DNA of 64,000 nucleotides from Limnanthes douglasii subsp. nivea (Eukaryota > Streptophyta > Magnoliopsida > Brassicales > Limnanthaceae), in contig JAUPFV010000003.1 of the NCBI GenBank assembly GCA_036936605.1, positions 78,166,273 to 78,230,272 on the forward strand, in the 5' to 3' direction. Under the pieces are notes generated by a model that saw nothing but the letters and a program-made list of their open reading frames with translations, did no database searches and was not told the origin of the DNA. The position numbers were made by a program, and so were the translations under genes. Shown here one piece after another: positions 45,580-57,641 of the stretch. Position 1 is the stretch's first letter; each line of letters begins with the position of its first letter.

Positions 45580-46622
45580 ATGGAAACTCATGCAAATCAA
45601 ACTCTTCCTGGCAACACAAAGCAGACAAGTTTAAACCATGGATTCATGGCAACCTCTACCAACTACAACATCTCAATCCGATCTTTCCAATATTCATGCC
45701 AAAATCTACACAACCAAGAGCAACAAGATTTTACATACACTAAATTCCCCTCACTAAGAAATACAGAGGATCATCAACCTACAAAGCCCGAACCCATTAC
45801 TCAATTATCGAATTTAAGAACAAATCCTACATTTAAACATAACCATCCATACCAATCACCAAAGAACCCACAACCTCTTCTATTAAATCATATGCATAAA
45901 TTAATAAAACTCTATCAAAACAAGCAACTCACGAAAATATTAGGATAAGGACATATAAGACTATAAAATTGTGGAATTCCAAGCTAAAGATTAAAAGCAT
46001 GCTGGAAGCCAAAGCAATAATTACCCTAATACGTAAAGTCTCTTAAGGTAGGCCTCTTATGTCTGAAATCTAAACTTTCTTCAAATCTGTAGGTCTAAAT
46101 GGACAATATATTATTTCACTATGGGACCCTAGGCACAATCTAATCGAAATAGATCAATTAAATATTTAAAAAAGGTTAGGTGACACAATGTTTGAAAGGT
46201 TGGATAACATAAGATTATTAAAATGGTGTCCTAACTTCCACCATAATAAGGAGCCACTGATATCACCGGTTTGGATTTTTTTCTCAAACATTACAGCCTT
46301 CATGTACAATGAGCACTCTATAAGGGAAATAGTTAAGTCTATTGGTAATTCCATAGAAGTTTGGGCTCCACAAAAGAATCATGCAATGTATAATTATTGT
46401 ATGACATGAATCAATATTGATTTGTCCAAGAAACCACTAGACAAACTACAGATAAGTTTTGGAAACTTGGATGGATTCTGGCGAAAATTTTACTATGGTC
46501 CAAGACTAGGTTGTTGCTTTATTTATTACCACATTGATGATAACCAAAATGGCTCTAGAAAATCAACAACCAACCATCAATTACAAAAAGTTAAAAGGCC
46601 ATCAAACCCAAACTACCACTAA
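45580..46622 (+). pseudogene. LINE ORF1 (copy 4)
   Basis: The frame 45580-45948 is a Pro/Asn/Gln-rich N-terminal region. 46188-46409 has LKWCPNFHHNKEPLISPVWI and WAPQKNHAMYNYC, the DUF4283-like blocks shared with copies 1 and 3. The frame 46422-46622 continues with ISFGNLDGFWRKFYYGPRLG. Stops at 45948, 46409 and 46622 break the ORF. Confidence 0.65.
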
Positions 46623-46695
46623 TGGTACCTATGTCGACAACAATATGGTTACATGTTCAACCTAAGCTCAAGTCTTTAATTGTTAAAGAGGCCCC

Positions 46696-47041
46696 TGATG
46701 TAGCCCAGAAAGTCCAAACAAAAGCCTTATTTATTTTATTTTATTTTATTCAAATATCTTATGTATTTACATCAAATCTAATTATATTAAGGTTTGATTT
46801 TATTTTATTTTATTTTATGTTAAAATATTTATTTTATTTCCTTGTATTCTAATTTAGGGTTTTGAGAAGCTATTATATAAAGCCTCTTATGCCTTAAGTT
46901 ATTTCAAGTTTTTGGAATAATAGATTTTTTATCTCTGAAAATTTCACTCTTTGTTACCCTTAGATTAGGGTTGCATCATGTTACCCTTGAATTAGGGTTT
47001 AATCTATCATTGTTTATTCTTCTATTTCCGTTGCGTCTTCA
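46696..47041 (+). mobile_element. Solo LTR B inserted in LINE copy 4
   Basis: 346 bp starting TGATGTAGCCC and ending GCGTCTTCA, flanked by a perfect 5-bp repeat gcccc (46691-46695 and 47042-47046). TATA-like tattatataaagcc at 46871-46884 suggests + orientation. It contains ttttatttta runs and two diverged ttaccctt(a/g)..ttagggtt units near the 3' end. It is unrelated to solo LTR A as far as I can see. Confidence 0.85.
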
Positions 47042-47603
47042 GCCCCTAAGGAAGTACATACAACAACATCATTGATACAACAAAGACTAGCATCAAAGGA
47101 AACACTCAATCTTTTAATCACAGATACCTCCCTACAATAAAAATTCATGCCAATATTTAACCAATACCAACCCTTACTTCATCCATCAATACAAATAAGT
47201 CATTATCAATGTGACAAAACAATCTCAAAATCTAACCCACCTGCATGACAGTATTACAAGAAGAAGCGATCCTATAAGCTCTACATTCCTTGACACTATC
47301 ATCGTGATATTATAAAATAAAATAAAAACTTAATTCACATATATCTATTATTCTTTCTCCGAAGCTAAAATCCACTTGAAGCCTCCATACATCCCCTTTA
47401 GACAACACTCAAGATAACCACAAATTCAAAAAATATCTGAACATGAAAATGAGAAAAGCTAAGTTGAAGCCACCTAGAAACCTAAGCACCATCAAAGCAA
47501 CATACTTTAAAGGGTCAGTCAGGCCCCAATCTGGCTCATCTAAATGACTATTAAAATTTTAAGCTAGAATGTTAGAGTTATATGCAACAAGGCAACAAGA
47601 AGA

Positions 47604-48220
47604 ATGCTGAAATACATCACAAGGGCTGAAAATATCGAATTGCTAGTTATCCAAGAACCCATGATAGCAGACATTCACTTACCTAAGCTAATAAGAACTC
47701 TTAGTTATTACAAAATCATGGCAAACATATCAAACAAAATCTGGCTCTTTCAGAAAGAAGAATTTGAGATTCAAACTTTGGAAAACTTTGACCATTTTCA
47801 CCATGTCAAGATAACACACACTACTTTAGCTAAATAATTTTTAGTTTCTATTGTCTATGCAAAATATATCAAGGAGCAAAGACTATGGAACAACCTAAGA
47901 AGTGTGACTGACTCGTCAATGAAATGGTTAGTGATGAGGGGACTTTAATGACATAACTAACCATACTGAACAACTTTCATGTACTTCCTTATGTTTGAGA
48001 AGCATAAATGACTTCAATAATGTCACAAGTGATTGTAACCTAACAGATGCTGGCTTTTCTGGCTTGAAATATGCATGGACCAACTCTCACAAATAGAAAC
48101 ACTTAAAGAGGGTGCTCTATAATATTGTTTGGGCCAATTACATTGAATATAACCTAGTTAAACACATGGCCAGGACAGGTTCTGACCACACCCCTCTCTG
48201 CATCACAATTTCATATCACT
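47604..48220 (+). pseudogene. LINE endonuclease (copy 4)
   Basis: LLVIQEPMIADIH (catalytic Glu block) occurs at the start. GDFNDIT near 47938 is in a different frame directly after a stop. SDHTPLCITIS near 48181 is the C-terminal SDH motif. At least two frameshifts. Confidence 0.7.
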
Positions 48221-48455
48221 CAAATAAGTTTAATTCATCCTTTAAGTTCCAAAATATATGACTACTTCATCCAAAATTCACACGCATACTAGACAAAAAT
48301 TAGAATAAAGACATGAATAGTCACTTATTCAATCATTATGACAGAAATTAAAAAAGATTAAATACCAAGCTAAAGACATATAATAAAGAAACCTTTGGTA
48401 ATATTTTCAATGCTATTTCCAATATGAAGAAGATGTTTAGTTCCATGAAAATGCT

Positions 48456-49722
48456 TTGAAGAATGAAAAATTATTCAAGACAAAATTAAGTTGTCGAAGG
48501 CTCAGCCTATTCCAACTATTGGCTAAGGAAGAAGCCTATTGGGATAAAAGATGTAATGTAAATTGGATCAGGAATGGTGACAAGAACTCAACACAATTCT
48601 ATAACTATGTTAAGAAGAAAATAATGAATAGTAAAATTATAAAAATACTAGATGGTAATACGTGGGCAGAGGATCAATAGGAGATGTAAAACTATGTTGT
48701 TACCGATTTCAAGAACCTATTCTCGGAGTGCCCTCATAGCAATAACATTTGTGATCTCATAAATATACTTCATAAGCTTATTTCAAGTTAAGATAATGAC
48801 AAGCTCTTAAATCCTCCAACTGATGATTAAATTCATAACTGAGTCAAAGCTCTAAATTCATCTAATATTGCTGGAATGGATGGTTTTAACACAACATTCT
48901 TTCAAAATAGTTAGTCAACAATTGGTAAGGGTCTATGTGCTATAGTCATAGCCTTCTTCAATGGCTACCCAGTTCTTCAATGAGTGTTCTCTACAAAAAT
49001 ATTCTTAATCTCAAAGAAGGACTCCTTAAAAACCTAGAATGACTACAAACCCATCAGCTTATGCACAATCTTTAACATGATCATATTCAGACTTCTAAAT
49101 AACAGACTTTCACATCTCCAACCTAAATGGGTGTCAGAATAACAAAGTAGATTTATTCATGGGAGAAACATCAACGATAATATATTATTAACTCTAGAGC
49201 TTGTCAATGACCTCGACAAGAAGACAAGAGGAGGAAATCTGATTATTAAAATTGGCATGACCAAACCATTTGACAAACTCTATTTCCCATTTATCCTAAA
49301 GACTCTAAATGAATTTTGATTCTACAAAGATTCATAAGTTTAGTCAAGAGCTCAATCACAGTAGTTTGGTTCTCGGTTATTCTTAATGGTGTATCTAAAA
49401 TATACTTCAAATCAAAAAATGGTGTTATGCAATGGGGTCCGTTATCCCATAAAATTTTCATCATAGTTTATGAATTCATCATTAAAAGTCTGAAAAACCT
49501 ATATCAAGAACACAGAGATACAATATACAAATTATATAATTATGTATTAGTAACTTGAATAGCCTTCGTTGATGACTTAGTAATCTTTGTCAATACTTCT
49601 TCCCAAAGTAGCATCAAGTTTATCCATTCAAAAAGAATAAGTGCAACCACGATAACCTCATTAGAGATTCTAACTAAATTTAAGTCAAGAAACTTCTCAA
49701 TAAAATATCTAGGAATAAACAA
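48456..49722 (+). pseudogene. LINE reverse transcriptase (copy 4)
   Basis: Pre-RT block WIRNGDKNSTQFYNYVKKK (48456-48680). Then NYKPISLCTIFNMI near 49040, HGRNINDNILLTLELVND near 49160, and GVMQWGPLSHKIFI near 49423 (RQGDPLSP box decayed). IAFVDDLVIFVN near 49560 retains the double Asp. Blocks are in different frames with stops between them. Confidence 0.75.
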
Positions 49723-51039
49723 TCACCATAACAAAGCAATATATTTTAAAGACCTTGTCTCCAAAATAAGGATGAAAATTCAGATTTAAGACAATATTTT
49801 TCTCTCATTCAGAAGCAAACTCACTCTAATTCAATATGTTCTCCACGCCATTCTAATATGCCATCTGCAATATATCTCTCTCCCTAAATCTGTAATATAT
49901 ATAATAGAAATTATAATAAGTAGATTTATCTAGGGATTCAAAGAAAACCACAAAGCCATACAATGGTCCAGCTAGAAATTAATATGCAAACCATATGAAG
50001 AATAGGGTCTCGATATTAGAAGTCTAGCAGACACCCAACTAACCTTCTTCTGTAAGTTACGGTACAAATTCAAAGAGAATGAGAACTTTTGGTATAACTT
50101 TATGCATTTTGACTATTTTACTATAGAACATCCTACGAAAGTTCAACTTACAAAAAACATGTCACAAATTTGTAACAGACTTATGGATGTAAGACACATT
50201 GCTGAAGACTTTATGTTAGAAATTGGATTAAAGTGATCTCGAGTTCTGACTAAACATATGGTGCAACCATCTTCCCCTTAACTTTTTAAACTCAGATGAA
50301 TCAAAATATTGGTATACTTAAGAGAATGTAAATGAATACTGGCTCATTGGCTCATGGAACACTAAAAATCTTATAAAATGTATCATGCCATCATATATTA
50401 AAAGAATTAAACAACTATTTATCAAAGACACTAAATATGATGTTAACTAATAGACTCTCACTAAACAGGAAAAATACAAAACTAAAGATACCTCAGACCA
50501 TATCAGGATCAAATGTACTAAGTTAATGCTCCACAAGAAAACTTGGAACATTATCACTTCAAAAAAGTGTTCCTTTCTCATTTGTAGGCTGTTGAATAAC
50601 TAGATATAAGTGGATTCAGTTCTCCAGCATTAAAACATATTCAAAATATCTATTTTTGTTATAATTTGTAAAACTATGAATCATCTCCTTGTCTGATGCA
50701 AAACTTCATGGGAAGTCTGGCTTTACTTTGGAAGCATCTTCAACTTAAGAATAACAGGATACATGAAACTGCAATATATAATAAGGTCTCGGTTCTGGTC
50801 TTCGTAAATCCCTCTGGAATCACAATATTAAAAGCAAGTTTCATCAGCAAAATCTCACTATAGCCACTATCATTCAACAAATCAAAAATTTATTCATAAG
50901 TTGGATATTGCCAACCTCCTAAAAATATATCACTGGTCTTTTGACTCATATTTTACATATGTTATGGGTTGCTATAATCATCTTAAGAAACCTTAAAAGA
51001 TCATGGTTACTAACTAGACACCTCCTGCCGTAACAAGGC

Positions 51040-51300
51040 TTAAGATAAACATCGATGGATGTTATTCTCTAACTGGAGATACTAGTGGTGATGTTGTTAT
51101 CAGGAACAATCAAGGTGAAATAATTTTAGATATTGTTATGCTTTATGGTAAAATGACCCCTATCATAGTTGAAAGTCACGCTCTCCTCGATAGTCTTATC
51201 CTCTGTTCTAATATAAAAATCTCAAATGTTGACATAGAAACTGACTCTCAAATATTAATCTTTATGCTAAGGCACTATAATGTTCCTTGGTACCTATCCT
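51040..51300 (+). pseudogene. LINE RNase H remnant (copy 4)
   Basis: The frame reads RLKINIDGCYSLTGDTSGDV, VIRNNQGEIILDIVMLYGKM, VESHALLDSL and IETDSQILI. These blocks match the LINE RNase H of copies 2 and 3, including the catalytic Asp in NIDG and TDS. Surrounding sequence is decayed. Confidence 0.7.
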
Positions 51301-51387
51301 CTTTACTATAATGTTGCATGAAACTAATAGCTCCAAGAATTGATAATGATACAAATTATTATGACTCAAGACAATTAGATAAAAAGT

Positions 51388-51658
51388 TGTTATAAGTAGT
51401 TTTATCTGGTTATTTGAATAAGATTTATAGTAACTGTAAATGTAAGGGGCTAGAATGCAATTTACTTACTTATATAACTACTTTAGTTAATCTTTAAATG
51501 TTCCTATAAATATGGCTGGGAACCGTGAATAAGGAGATCAAACTTTTCATTCTCGAAATGAATCTTATTACTTGCTTCTCTCATTACAACTTAATCACTC
51601 TATTTCTCTCTCCATAATTAAAGATATAATTCGATTCTCGTATTAGAAACATCTAACA
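51388..51658 (+). repeat. 5' LTR of the second gypsy element
   Basis: Starts TGTTATAAGTAG and ends CATCTAACA, so TGTTA/TAACA ends. TATA-like ctataaata at 51504-51512. No partner LTR found in the window. Confidence 0.65.
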
Positions 51659-52399
51659 CATGACCACATTGGGAGCACGCAAGGTACCTAGATTAAAAAT
51701 CTAAAACAAGAAAATACAAAATTTATAGTTAGTGATATTGATCATAATGGACTCAGAGAAAATAAGAACTTATCTTACAGTTCATGAAGAAATTTAGGCG
51801 ATTAAATCAGATTTTCATAAGGAAGAAAGTCGAGATAATAGTCAAGTTCCAGAACAATCTGATATTGAAAATCAAATAAATCAATTGTTGGAAAAGATAA
51901 TTGTTTTAAATAATGAGTACGTTCGAAGAGATAAATAAATTCAGTCTGGTAGATACAAATCTGAAGTACGTCACATTAAGGAAAAAGATGAATTGGGAAA
52001 ACAATCTGATGAGTCTTTCAAAACTCATCGAATTCGAAGTGATTGTAAGAAAGCACATTTTGAATCAAATCGAGAACATCGTTCTTCACAGAAAGAAAAT
52101 AAGGATAAGCATCAATATATATCATCCAGTGATAACAAATCTTCTAGCTCGAATCCTGAGGGTAATCAGTTTAAACAATGGAAATACTGATTTTTTTTAA
52201 TGAAGAATGAAGTCGACATCCAAAATCACATAGAGAATACAGATCAATGAGGAAAGTAGACATCGGAACGGGAGGGACAACTTCTGGTATGAGGGGAATA
52301 TATCAAACTAGTACGTTAATACATCATGCCAAAACTTGTATGCAATTATGGGATACAAGGGAGATGATCAGTAATGCAAGGAGTAGATTGGAGGAATTC

Positions 52400-52930
52400 T
52401 CCTTTGTCTGCTAACATTAGGTCAATACCGTTTCTGAAGCGCTCTGATATTTCAAAGGTAGAAAATTTTAATGGAATGCAAGATCCTGATAATCATATTG
52501 AATAGTTCAAGAACTATATGATGAATTTCAAGGATGATGATAGGCTTATTTACAAAGAATTTTCTCAGAATTTTAAGGGAACTACTTTAAAGTGGTATAA
52601 TCGAATTCTGATAGGATCTATTACTAACTTTAAGATTTTTTACACTGTTTTTGGAATATAATTTGTTGGAAGCAAGGAAATGTGTACCAATGATGATACA
52701 ATTATATAATGCAAACAAGCAATAGGGTAAAAGTTAAAATAATATGCTAGATTGTTCGTATTAATTAAAAAACAGAGTTAGGAGATTGTGAAGAACTTGT
52801 TGTTGTGGCAGCTTTTAGATAAAGATTGCTTCCAAGATATTTGGCAAATGAGATCACTAGAAAAATAGCTTTGACATTTGGAGCTTTGATGGCTAAAGTT
52901 GAAAAACGGATTAAAATAGAGGAGTTAACT
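52400..52930 (+). pseudogene. Gag of the second gypsy element
   Basis: Blocks ISKVENFNGMQDPDNHIE, YKEFSQNFKGTTLKWYNRI and FVGSKEMCTNDD match the gag domain of the first gypsy element in order. Stops follow several of them. Confidence 0.65.
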
Positions 52931-53143
52931 AGAGTCTGAGGAGGGTCTAGCTCTATTCAAAGAAATTCGGGACATGCATTTTATAGCCAAAATAATCAAG
53001 GTAAAACATCAAATTCCCAAGCACCATCTCGTCTGATGATGAATTATAATTTACCTCCTCGAATAGGAAGGGATCCTACCTGAGTTGTTATCTATCAATA
53101 TCATCGACCGAGACCCAATCAATGGATAATAACAGAATATTTC

Positions 53144-53306
53144 GTGGAGTTAACTAAGAATATAGCTAATATTTTTGAGAAATTTAAAAGTCATGTGAAC
53201 TTTAGAAAGCCAGATCCCATAAACAGACCAAGGGAAGAATGCAATAATAGGTTTTGCAAGTATCACAATGACATTGGGCATGACACTGCAGATTGTATAG
53301 TGTTAA

Positions 53307-53308
<2 letters not shown>
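53144..53308 (+). pseudogene. Gag zinc knuckle of the second gypsy element
   Basis: The frame has CNNRFCKYHNDIGHDTADCI, the same C-x2-H...H-x4-C knuckle as in the first element. It then runs directly into an AT microsatellite. Confidence 0.75.

Positions 53309-53369
<61 letters not shown>
53309..53369. repeat. AT dinucleotide microsatellite inside gag
   Basis: About thirty AT units. The + strand frame stays open as a Tyr-Ile repeat. Confidence 0.98.
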
Positions 53370-53373
<4 letters not shown>

Positions 53374-53759
53374 GAAAATGGCAAATTAATAGCTTTTGTT
53401 AAAGGCTAAAGTAGTGGGCAGAATTCTCCAAGCACGTCAGCACAAAAGATTGTTAATACAAATTCAAAGCAAGAGAATACATTGATGATCATGGATTCAA
53501 AGTTTGATACATTTGATGCAGCTTCAGAATATTTGGATTCAGATATTCAGACCTAGATCGTTTGATCTTGTTACTGGTGGATGTACCAATTTTTCAAGGA
53601 CGAGTTTGAAGCTTGTGTGAATATTTTGAATCTCTAGCAATTTTTAGGGGGGAGACACTATGACTGGAAATACAAAAAGTTCTAGGAAAAGACATGTAGT
53701 GAGTTTGGCTACCCAATTTGAAGGTAAAATATTCATTCATTTATATGAAAAATATAGAA

Positions 53760-54265
53760 ACGCCGTTTATCTTGTTTGACGAGGATGATCTAAGGGGAAT
53801 AAAAAGACCCCATGAAGATGCAGTGATTATAGGGGCAAACATTGTTGGGGTTGAAATTCGACGTATTTTGATAGATATATGAAGTTCAGCAAATGTATTT
53901 TCAAGTCCATGTATGATGAGATGCGTAATCTACCTATGATTCTTCGATCTGATCGTATCATAATTGGGTTTACAAGAGTAGCTGCTGAAGTGATCGGAGA
54001 ATCTGAATGGGAAGTATGTTTAGGAAAAGGTCCCTTTAAAAATAAGGTCCAAATCTAATATATGGTGGTCGAATTCCCAATTAGCTATAATGATATCTTT
54101 GGAAGATCTTGGTTATCAATAATTTATGTTGTTGTCTCCACTGTCCATCAATGTTTGAAATATATCATTGAGGATCGTGTTCGGGTGGTTCGAAGCGACC
54201 AACAAGTAGTTAGAGAGTGTTATACAACAACTCTTCATTCTCGAAGACCTACTTCTAACGACTAA
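53760..54265 (+). pseudogene. Protease region of the second gypsy element
   Basis: EDAVIIGANIVGVEIRRILI is followed by a stop where the protease DTG active site should be. The frame 54062-54265 has ISYNDIFGRSWLSIIYVVVS and VHQCLKYIIED, matching the first element's protease frame. Confidence 0.7.
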
Positions 54266-54479
54266 ATGACTGAATAACAATCAGGGGGGTTATCATTGGA
54301 TGAAGATGGAGTGGACGATGTGAAGGAAAGCCCGAGTCTTTAGCATTAGGCGAGAATATCGAGGAATATACATTTACCAATGGGAAATCTCTACGGATAG
54401 GGACATTATTGTCACATTTTGTTATCAGTTGTTATAATTTTTGTTTAATAATTTGGATGTTTTTTCTTTGAAAATAGAT

Positions 54480-55640
54480 GACATAGTAAGGGTTCCACCC
54501 GAGATAAGATGTCATGGCTTAATTTTAAGTCTGAAGGTCGGGCCTATTATTCAAATAGGCGAGATTTTTCTATGGAAAAGTTTGAGGCCATTGTGGTAGA
54601 GGTGGATCATTTATCCAGGGTTGGACATATTTGGGAGGCATAATATCCACTTTGGACTGTTAACCCAGTATTAGTTAAAAAGAATAATGGAAAATGGAAT
54701 GTGTGTTGATTTCTCAGATTTAAACCGTGCATGTCCTAAACATCTATTTCATGTTCCCTGAACAGATCAACTGGTTGATTCGACTTCAGGGAATAAAATT
54801 CTTTCTTTTATGGATGCATTTGCAGGTTATAACCAGATTTAGATGGATCCAAAAGATTAGGAGAGTACTACGTTTATAACTGATCAAGGATTACATTGTT
54901 ATAGAGTTATGCCATTTGGTCTAAAGAATGCAGGGGTGGCATACCAAAAATTGGTAAATAAAGCATTTGCTTCTCAGGTTGAGAGAAATATGGAAGTTTA
55001 CATTGATGATATGCTAGTTAAAAGTCCAACAGATGGTGAACACTTAAAGATTTAGAATAATTATTTTTGAATTTAATAGTCATTCAATTAAAGTTAAATC
55101 CATAAAAGTGTCCTTTTAGTGTAAGGCCGGGTAAGAATCTGTGGTATATCATAAATGAAAAGGGAATAGAGCCCGATCCTGATCAGTTAAAAGCTTTTGT
55201 GTCAATGACATCACCTCGAACAATCAAAGATGTTCAAATTTTGACATGATGGTTGGTCGCTCTTAATCGATTTATCTCCCGGTTTTTTGATAAGTGTGCT
55301 TATTTTTTTCCAAGTTTTATGAAGGCCAAAAGACTTCATGTAAACACCTGAGTGTGAAATGGAGTTTTCAAAGATTAAACAACATTTTTTTCGTTCAAAA
55401 TTTTATCCAAGCCTCGAATATGAGAATAACTGTTTTGGTATATAGCGGTGTCAGATTTTGTTGTTAGCGCTGTGTTAATAAGAAAGGAAAGAGGAACTTC
55501 TAAGCTAGTTAATTATGTAAGCAAATGTTTGTTTGCATCATATAAAATATATTTGAGGCTTGAAAAATTGGCCCTCGCTTTAATGGTTGCTGCTAGAAAA
55601 ATGCGCCTTTACTTTCAAGCTCACACAATTGTTGTTTGAA
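54480..55640 (+). pseudogene. Reverse transcriptase and RNase H of the second gypsy element
   Basis: RT blocks: VKKNNGKW near 54680, FMDAFAGYN near 54808, MPFGLKNAGVAYQKLVNKAF near 54912 and EVYIDDMLVKSP near 54996, with an intact YIDD. The RNase H frame 55448-55639 has KLVNYVSKCLFASYKIYLRL and a LALALMVAARKMRLYFQAH block. Stops and frameshifts throughout. Confidence 0.75.
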
Positions 55641-55839
55641 CTTAGTTTCCACTAAAAATGTGCTACAACGACCAAATATTTCTGGTAGAATAATTAAATG
55701 GTCAATGGAGTTGGGGGACTTTAATATAAATTTTTCTTCTCGAATAGAAATTAAGGCTCAAGCCTTAGCATATTTTTTTGTTAAGTTTCATTCAAGTTGA
55801 TCAGATAAGGGTATAGTTAAAGAGTTACTGGCAGAAGTT

Positions 55840-56490
55840 TCAGCATGGTGGTTCGAACTGATGGTAGTTCTAGCATATTGGGATCAAGCTCGGGGGTTAA
55901 ATTGATTGCTCTTTATGGATAATCTATGTGCAAGACTATTCGATTTGGATTTCATGCGTCAAATAACGAGGTTGAATACGAGGCTGCATTAGCTAGTTTA
56001 AGGTTTGCAAGTATTTTCGGGGCGAAAACGGTTCGATTGGAGACAGATTCGTAATTGGTGGTAAATCGTATGATAGGAATATCTGAGGCCAATAAAGATC
56101 AATTAATTTTGTATCTTCGTGAACTTCTAGGGTTAACTCTTCTGTTTGGTGAAGTGATTGTGGAGCATATCAATCAAGGATATAACACGATTGCTGAATC
56201 TTTAGCAACCATTGCATACACATAAGAATATTCATGGATATTATTACAAAAAAAAGTCCTTTGATTTTGACAAGATCAGAGCAGTGTAAGTATGTTGAGG
56301 AGAATTCAAAGTGACTGATGGTCTGACATAGTAAAGTTTTTTCTTAGAGGTACGTTTCCTCAAGATGTTAAGTTAGCTCAGAGATTAAGAGACAAGGCTC
56401 ATGATTATAAAGTAGATGAGGTATTGTACATGCAGTCTTTAAATAAACTGTTATTACGATGTCTGGGTAAGCAAGATTCTCAACTATAAC
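55840..56490 (+). pseudogene. aRNH remnant and truncation point of the second gypsy element
   Basis: MVVRTDGSSSILGSS (first Asp), SNNEVEYEAALASLRFA (Glu) and a LETDS block (Asp, followed by a stop) mark the second RNase H. A VDEVLYMQSLNKLLLRCLGK block near 56410 is the linker before integrase, after which similarity ends. Confidence 0.65.
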
Positions 56491-57400
56491 TCACATTTAT
56501 CAGGATCAAAACGCAGTTGTAGAATGGCTATCCAAGTGAGCTCACAAATGCAAGTTCAAACAAGACCTACAAGTTAATAACATCTTTAATCAACTCGGAA
56601 TCATGGCTCTCTTGAGCAGTCTAGCAGTACACTTCATAGTCGAACTAGCCTACTCATACTAAAACAATAGCTACGCATATCCTTTCATCAAATCATAATC
56701 AAGTTTACAAAGTACAAATATATTTATTGAAAAAATAATATTTTGATCAGGTAGCAATACATTACAAATCTCTTTTGTAGTTCAAGAATTCAGTTCCCAA
56801 TGAAGGCAAAGTCGAGTCTCCAACACAACTTCGACTCTCGTTCGAGATAAAAGTTTGTAAAATAGTAGAACAGTAAGTGAAGACACATTACCACTAACTC
56901 AAATCTTCAATTTCTTTTTATTTCTAAGTCAAAAAATATGTAAAAGAATAATTTCTCACATTACATGAATTCAAACTCAATGACACTATTTTCCTCTCAA
57001 AAATAGAAAAAATATAAGACTGACACTCGACATAAAATATGAGGATAACAATTTAAAAATCTATCCATACATGTAATAAGTCTCTAACCTAAATTCTATA
57101 TTTAGCCTAAAACAATTGTACCTTATAGAACCTAAAATCTATTTCCATACAAAATATTTGAATTATTTTTATAAATTAAAAGAAACATTTAAATGATTAT
57201 TATCAATGTCTTTAATTTCCGTCACATAATTTAAATTCGAAGGACCTAACAATATGCTACTTATTTAAAAATTGAAATGCATTTACCTCCTCCACACCCA
57301 AATTTTAAAAAAATTATATTACCTCACTACACCATATCTCGTACTAATGCTATCTAAATCACCTACCAAAAAATATAATATTGGCGAGATCTTACAAAAG
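56490..57400. other. Upstream region of BPC gene 2
   Basis: AT-rich, no recognisable gene. It does not align by eye with the upstream region of BPC gene 1. Confidence 0.5.
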
Positions 57401-57405
57401 ATTCA

Positions 57406-57417
57406 ATTATAAAAAAG
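57406..57417 (+). promoter_or_regulatory. TATA-like box of BPC gene 2
   Basis: attataaaaaag lies about 70 bp upstream of the CT-rich leader. Weak; based on position only. Confidence 0.3.
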
Positions 57418-57479
57418 AAGATATGGGCTTGGTGGACTGATGACTAAAGGGCCTTTGATCTTTTATGACAAACATGACC

Positions 57480-57626
57480 TGCCTCCTCCTCTCTTTTCTC
57501 TCTCTCTCTCTCTCCGTCTCCTTCAGTTGTTGTTTTATTTCTTTCTCTCTCCTCTCTCTTCGATTGCAGTCTCTCTCAGGTTTCTCTCTCCTCTCTCATC
57601 CCTTGTCTCTCTCCAGAAGGGCAAAA
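57480..57626 (+). promoter_or_regulatory. CT/GAGA-rich 5' leader of BPC gene 2
   Basis: ctctctctctctctc runs, then a 60-bp part almost identical to the BPC gene 1 leader and ending ctctccagaagggcaaaa. Candidate target of the BPC proteins themselves. Confidence 0.75.
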
Positions 57627-57641
57627 AGCACCTTAGTTTAA

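Larger units (their letters stand above)
45560..51387 (+). mobile_element. L1-type LINE, copy 4 (very degenerate)
   Basis: Plus-strand LINE with ORF1 (about 45580-46409), solo LTR B inserted (46696-47041), endonuclease (about 47604-48220), pre-RT (48456-48680), RT (about 48840-49720), linker and RNase H (about 51040-51300). Every domain is broken. Its 3' end abuts the LTR of a second gypsy element at 51388. Limits are approximate. Confidence 0.75.
51388..56490 (+). mobile_element. Second Ty3/gypsy element, Tat-like, 3'-truncated
   Basis: A plus-strand element with a 271-bp 5' LTR (51388-51658), gag (52400-52930), zinc knuckle (53144-53308), protease (53760-54265), RT (54480-55100), RNase H (55448-55640) and aRNH (55840-56220). 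It stops at the linker before integrase, near 56490. No integrase, antisense ORF or 3' LTR follows. Frame breaks are numerous. The blocks resemble the first element at the protein level (KFDGTQDPDNHI versus NFNGMQDPDNHIE), but the LTRs do not match. Confidence 0.75.

Noticed and set aside
45322..45600. 92-residue minus-strand frame before LINE copy 4
   Set aside because: AT-rich, no family resemblance and no promoter context.
53202..53384. Minus-strand Tyr-Ile repeat protein
   Set aside because: Product of the AT microsatellite only.
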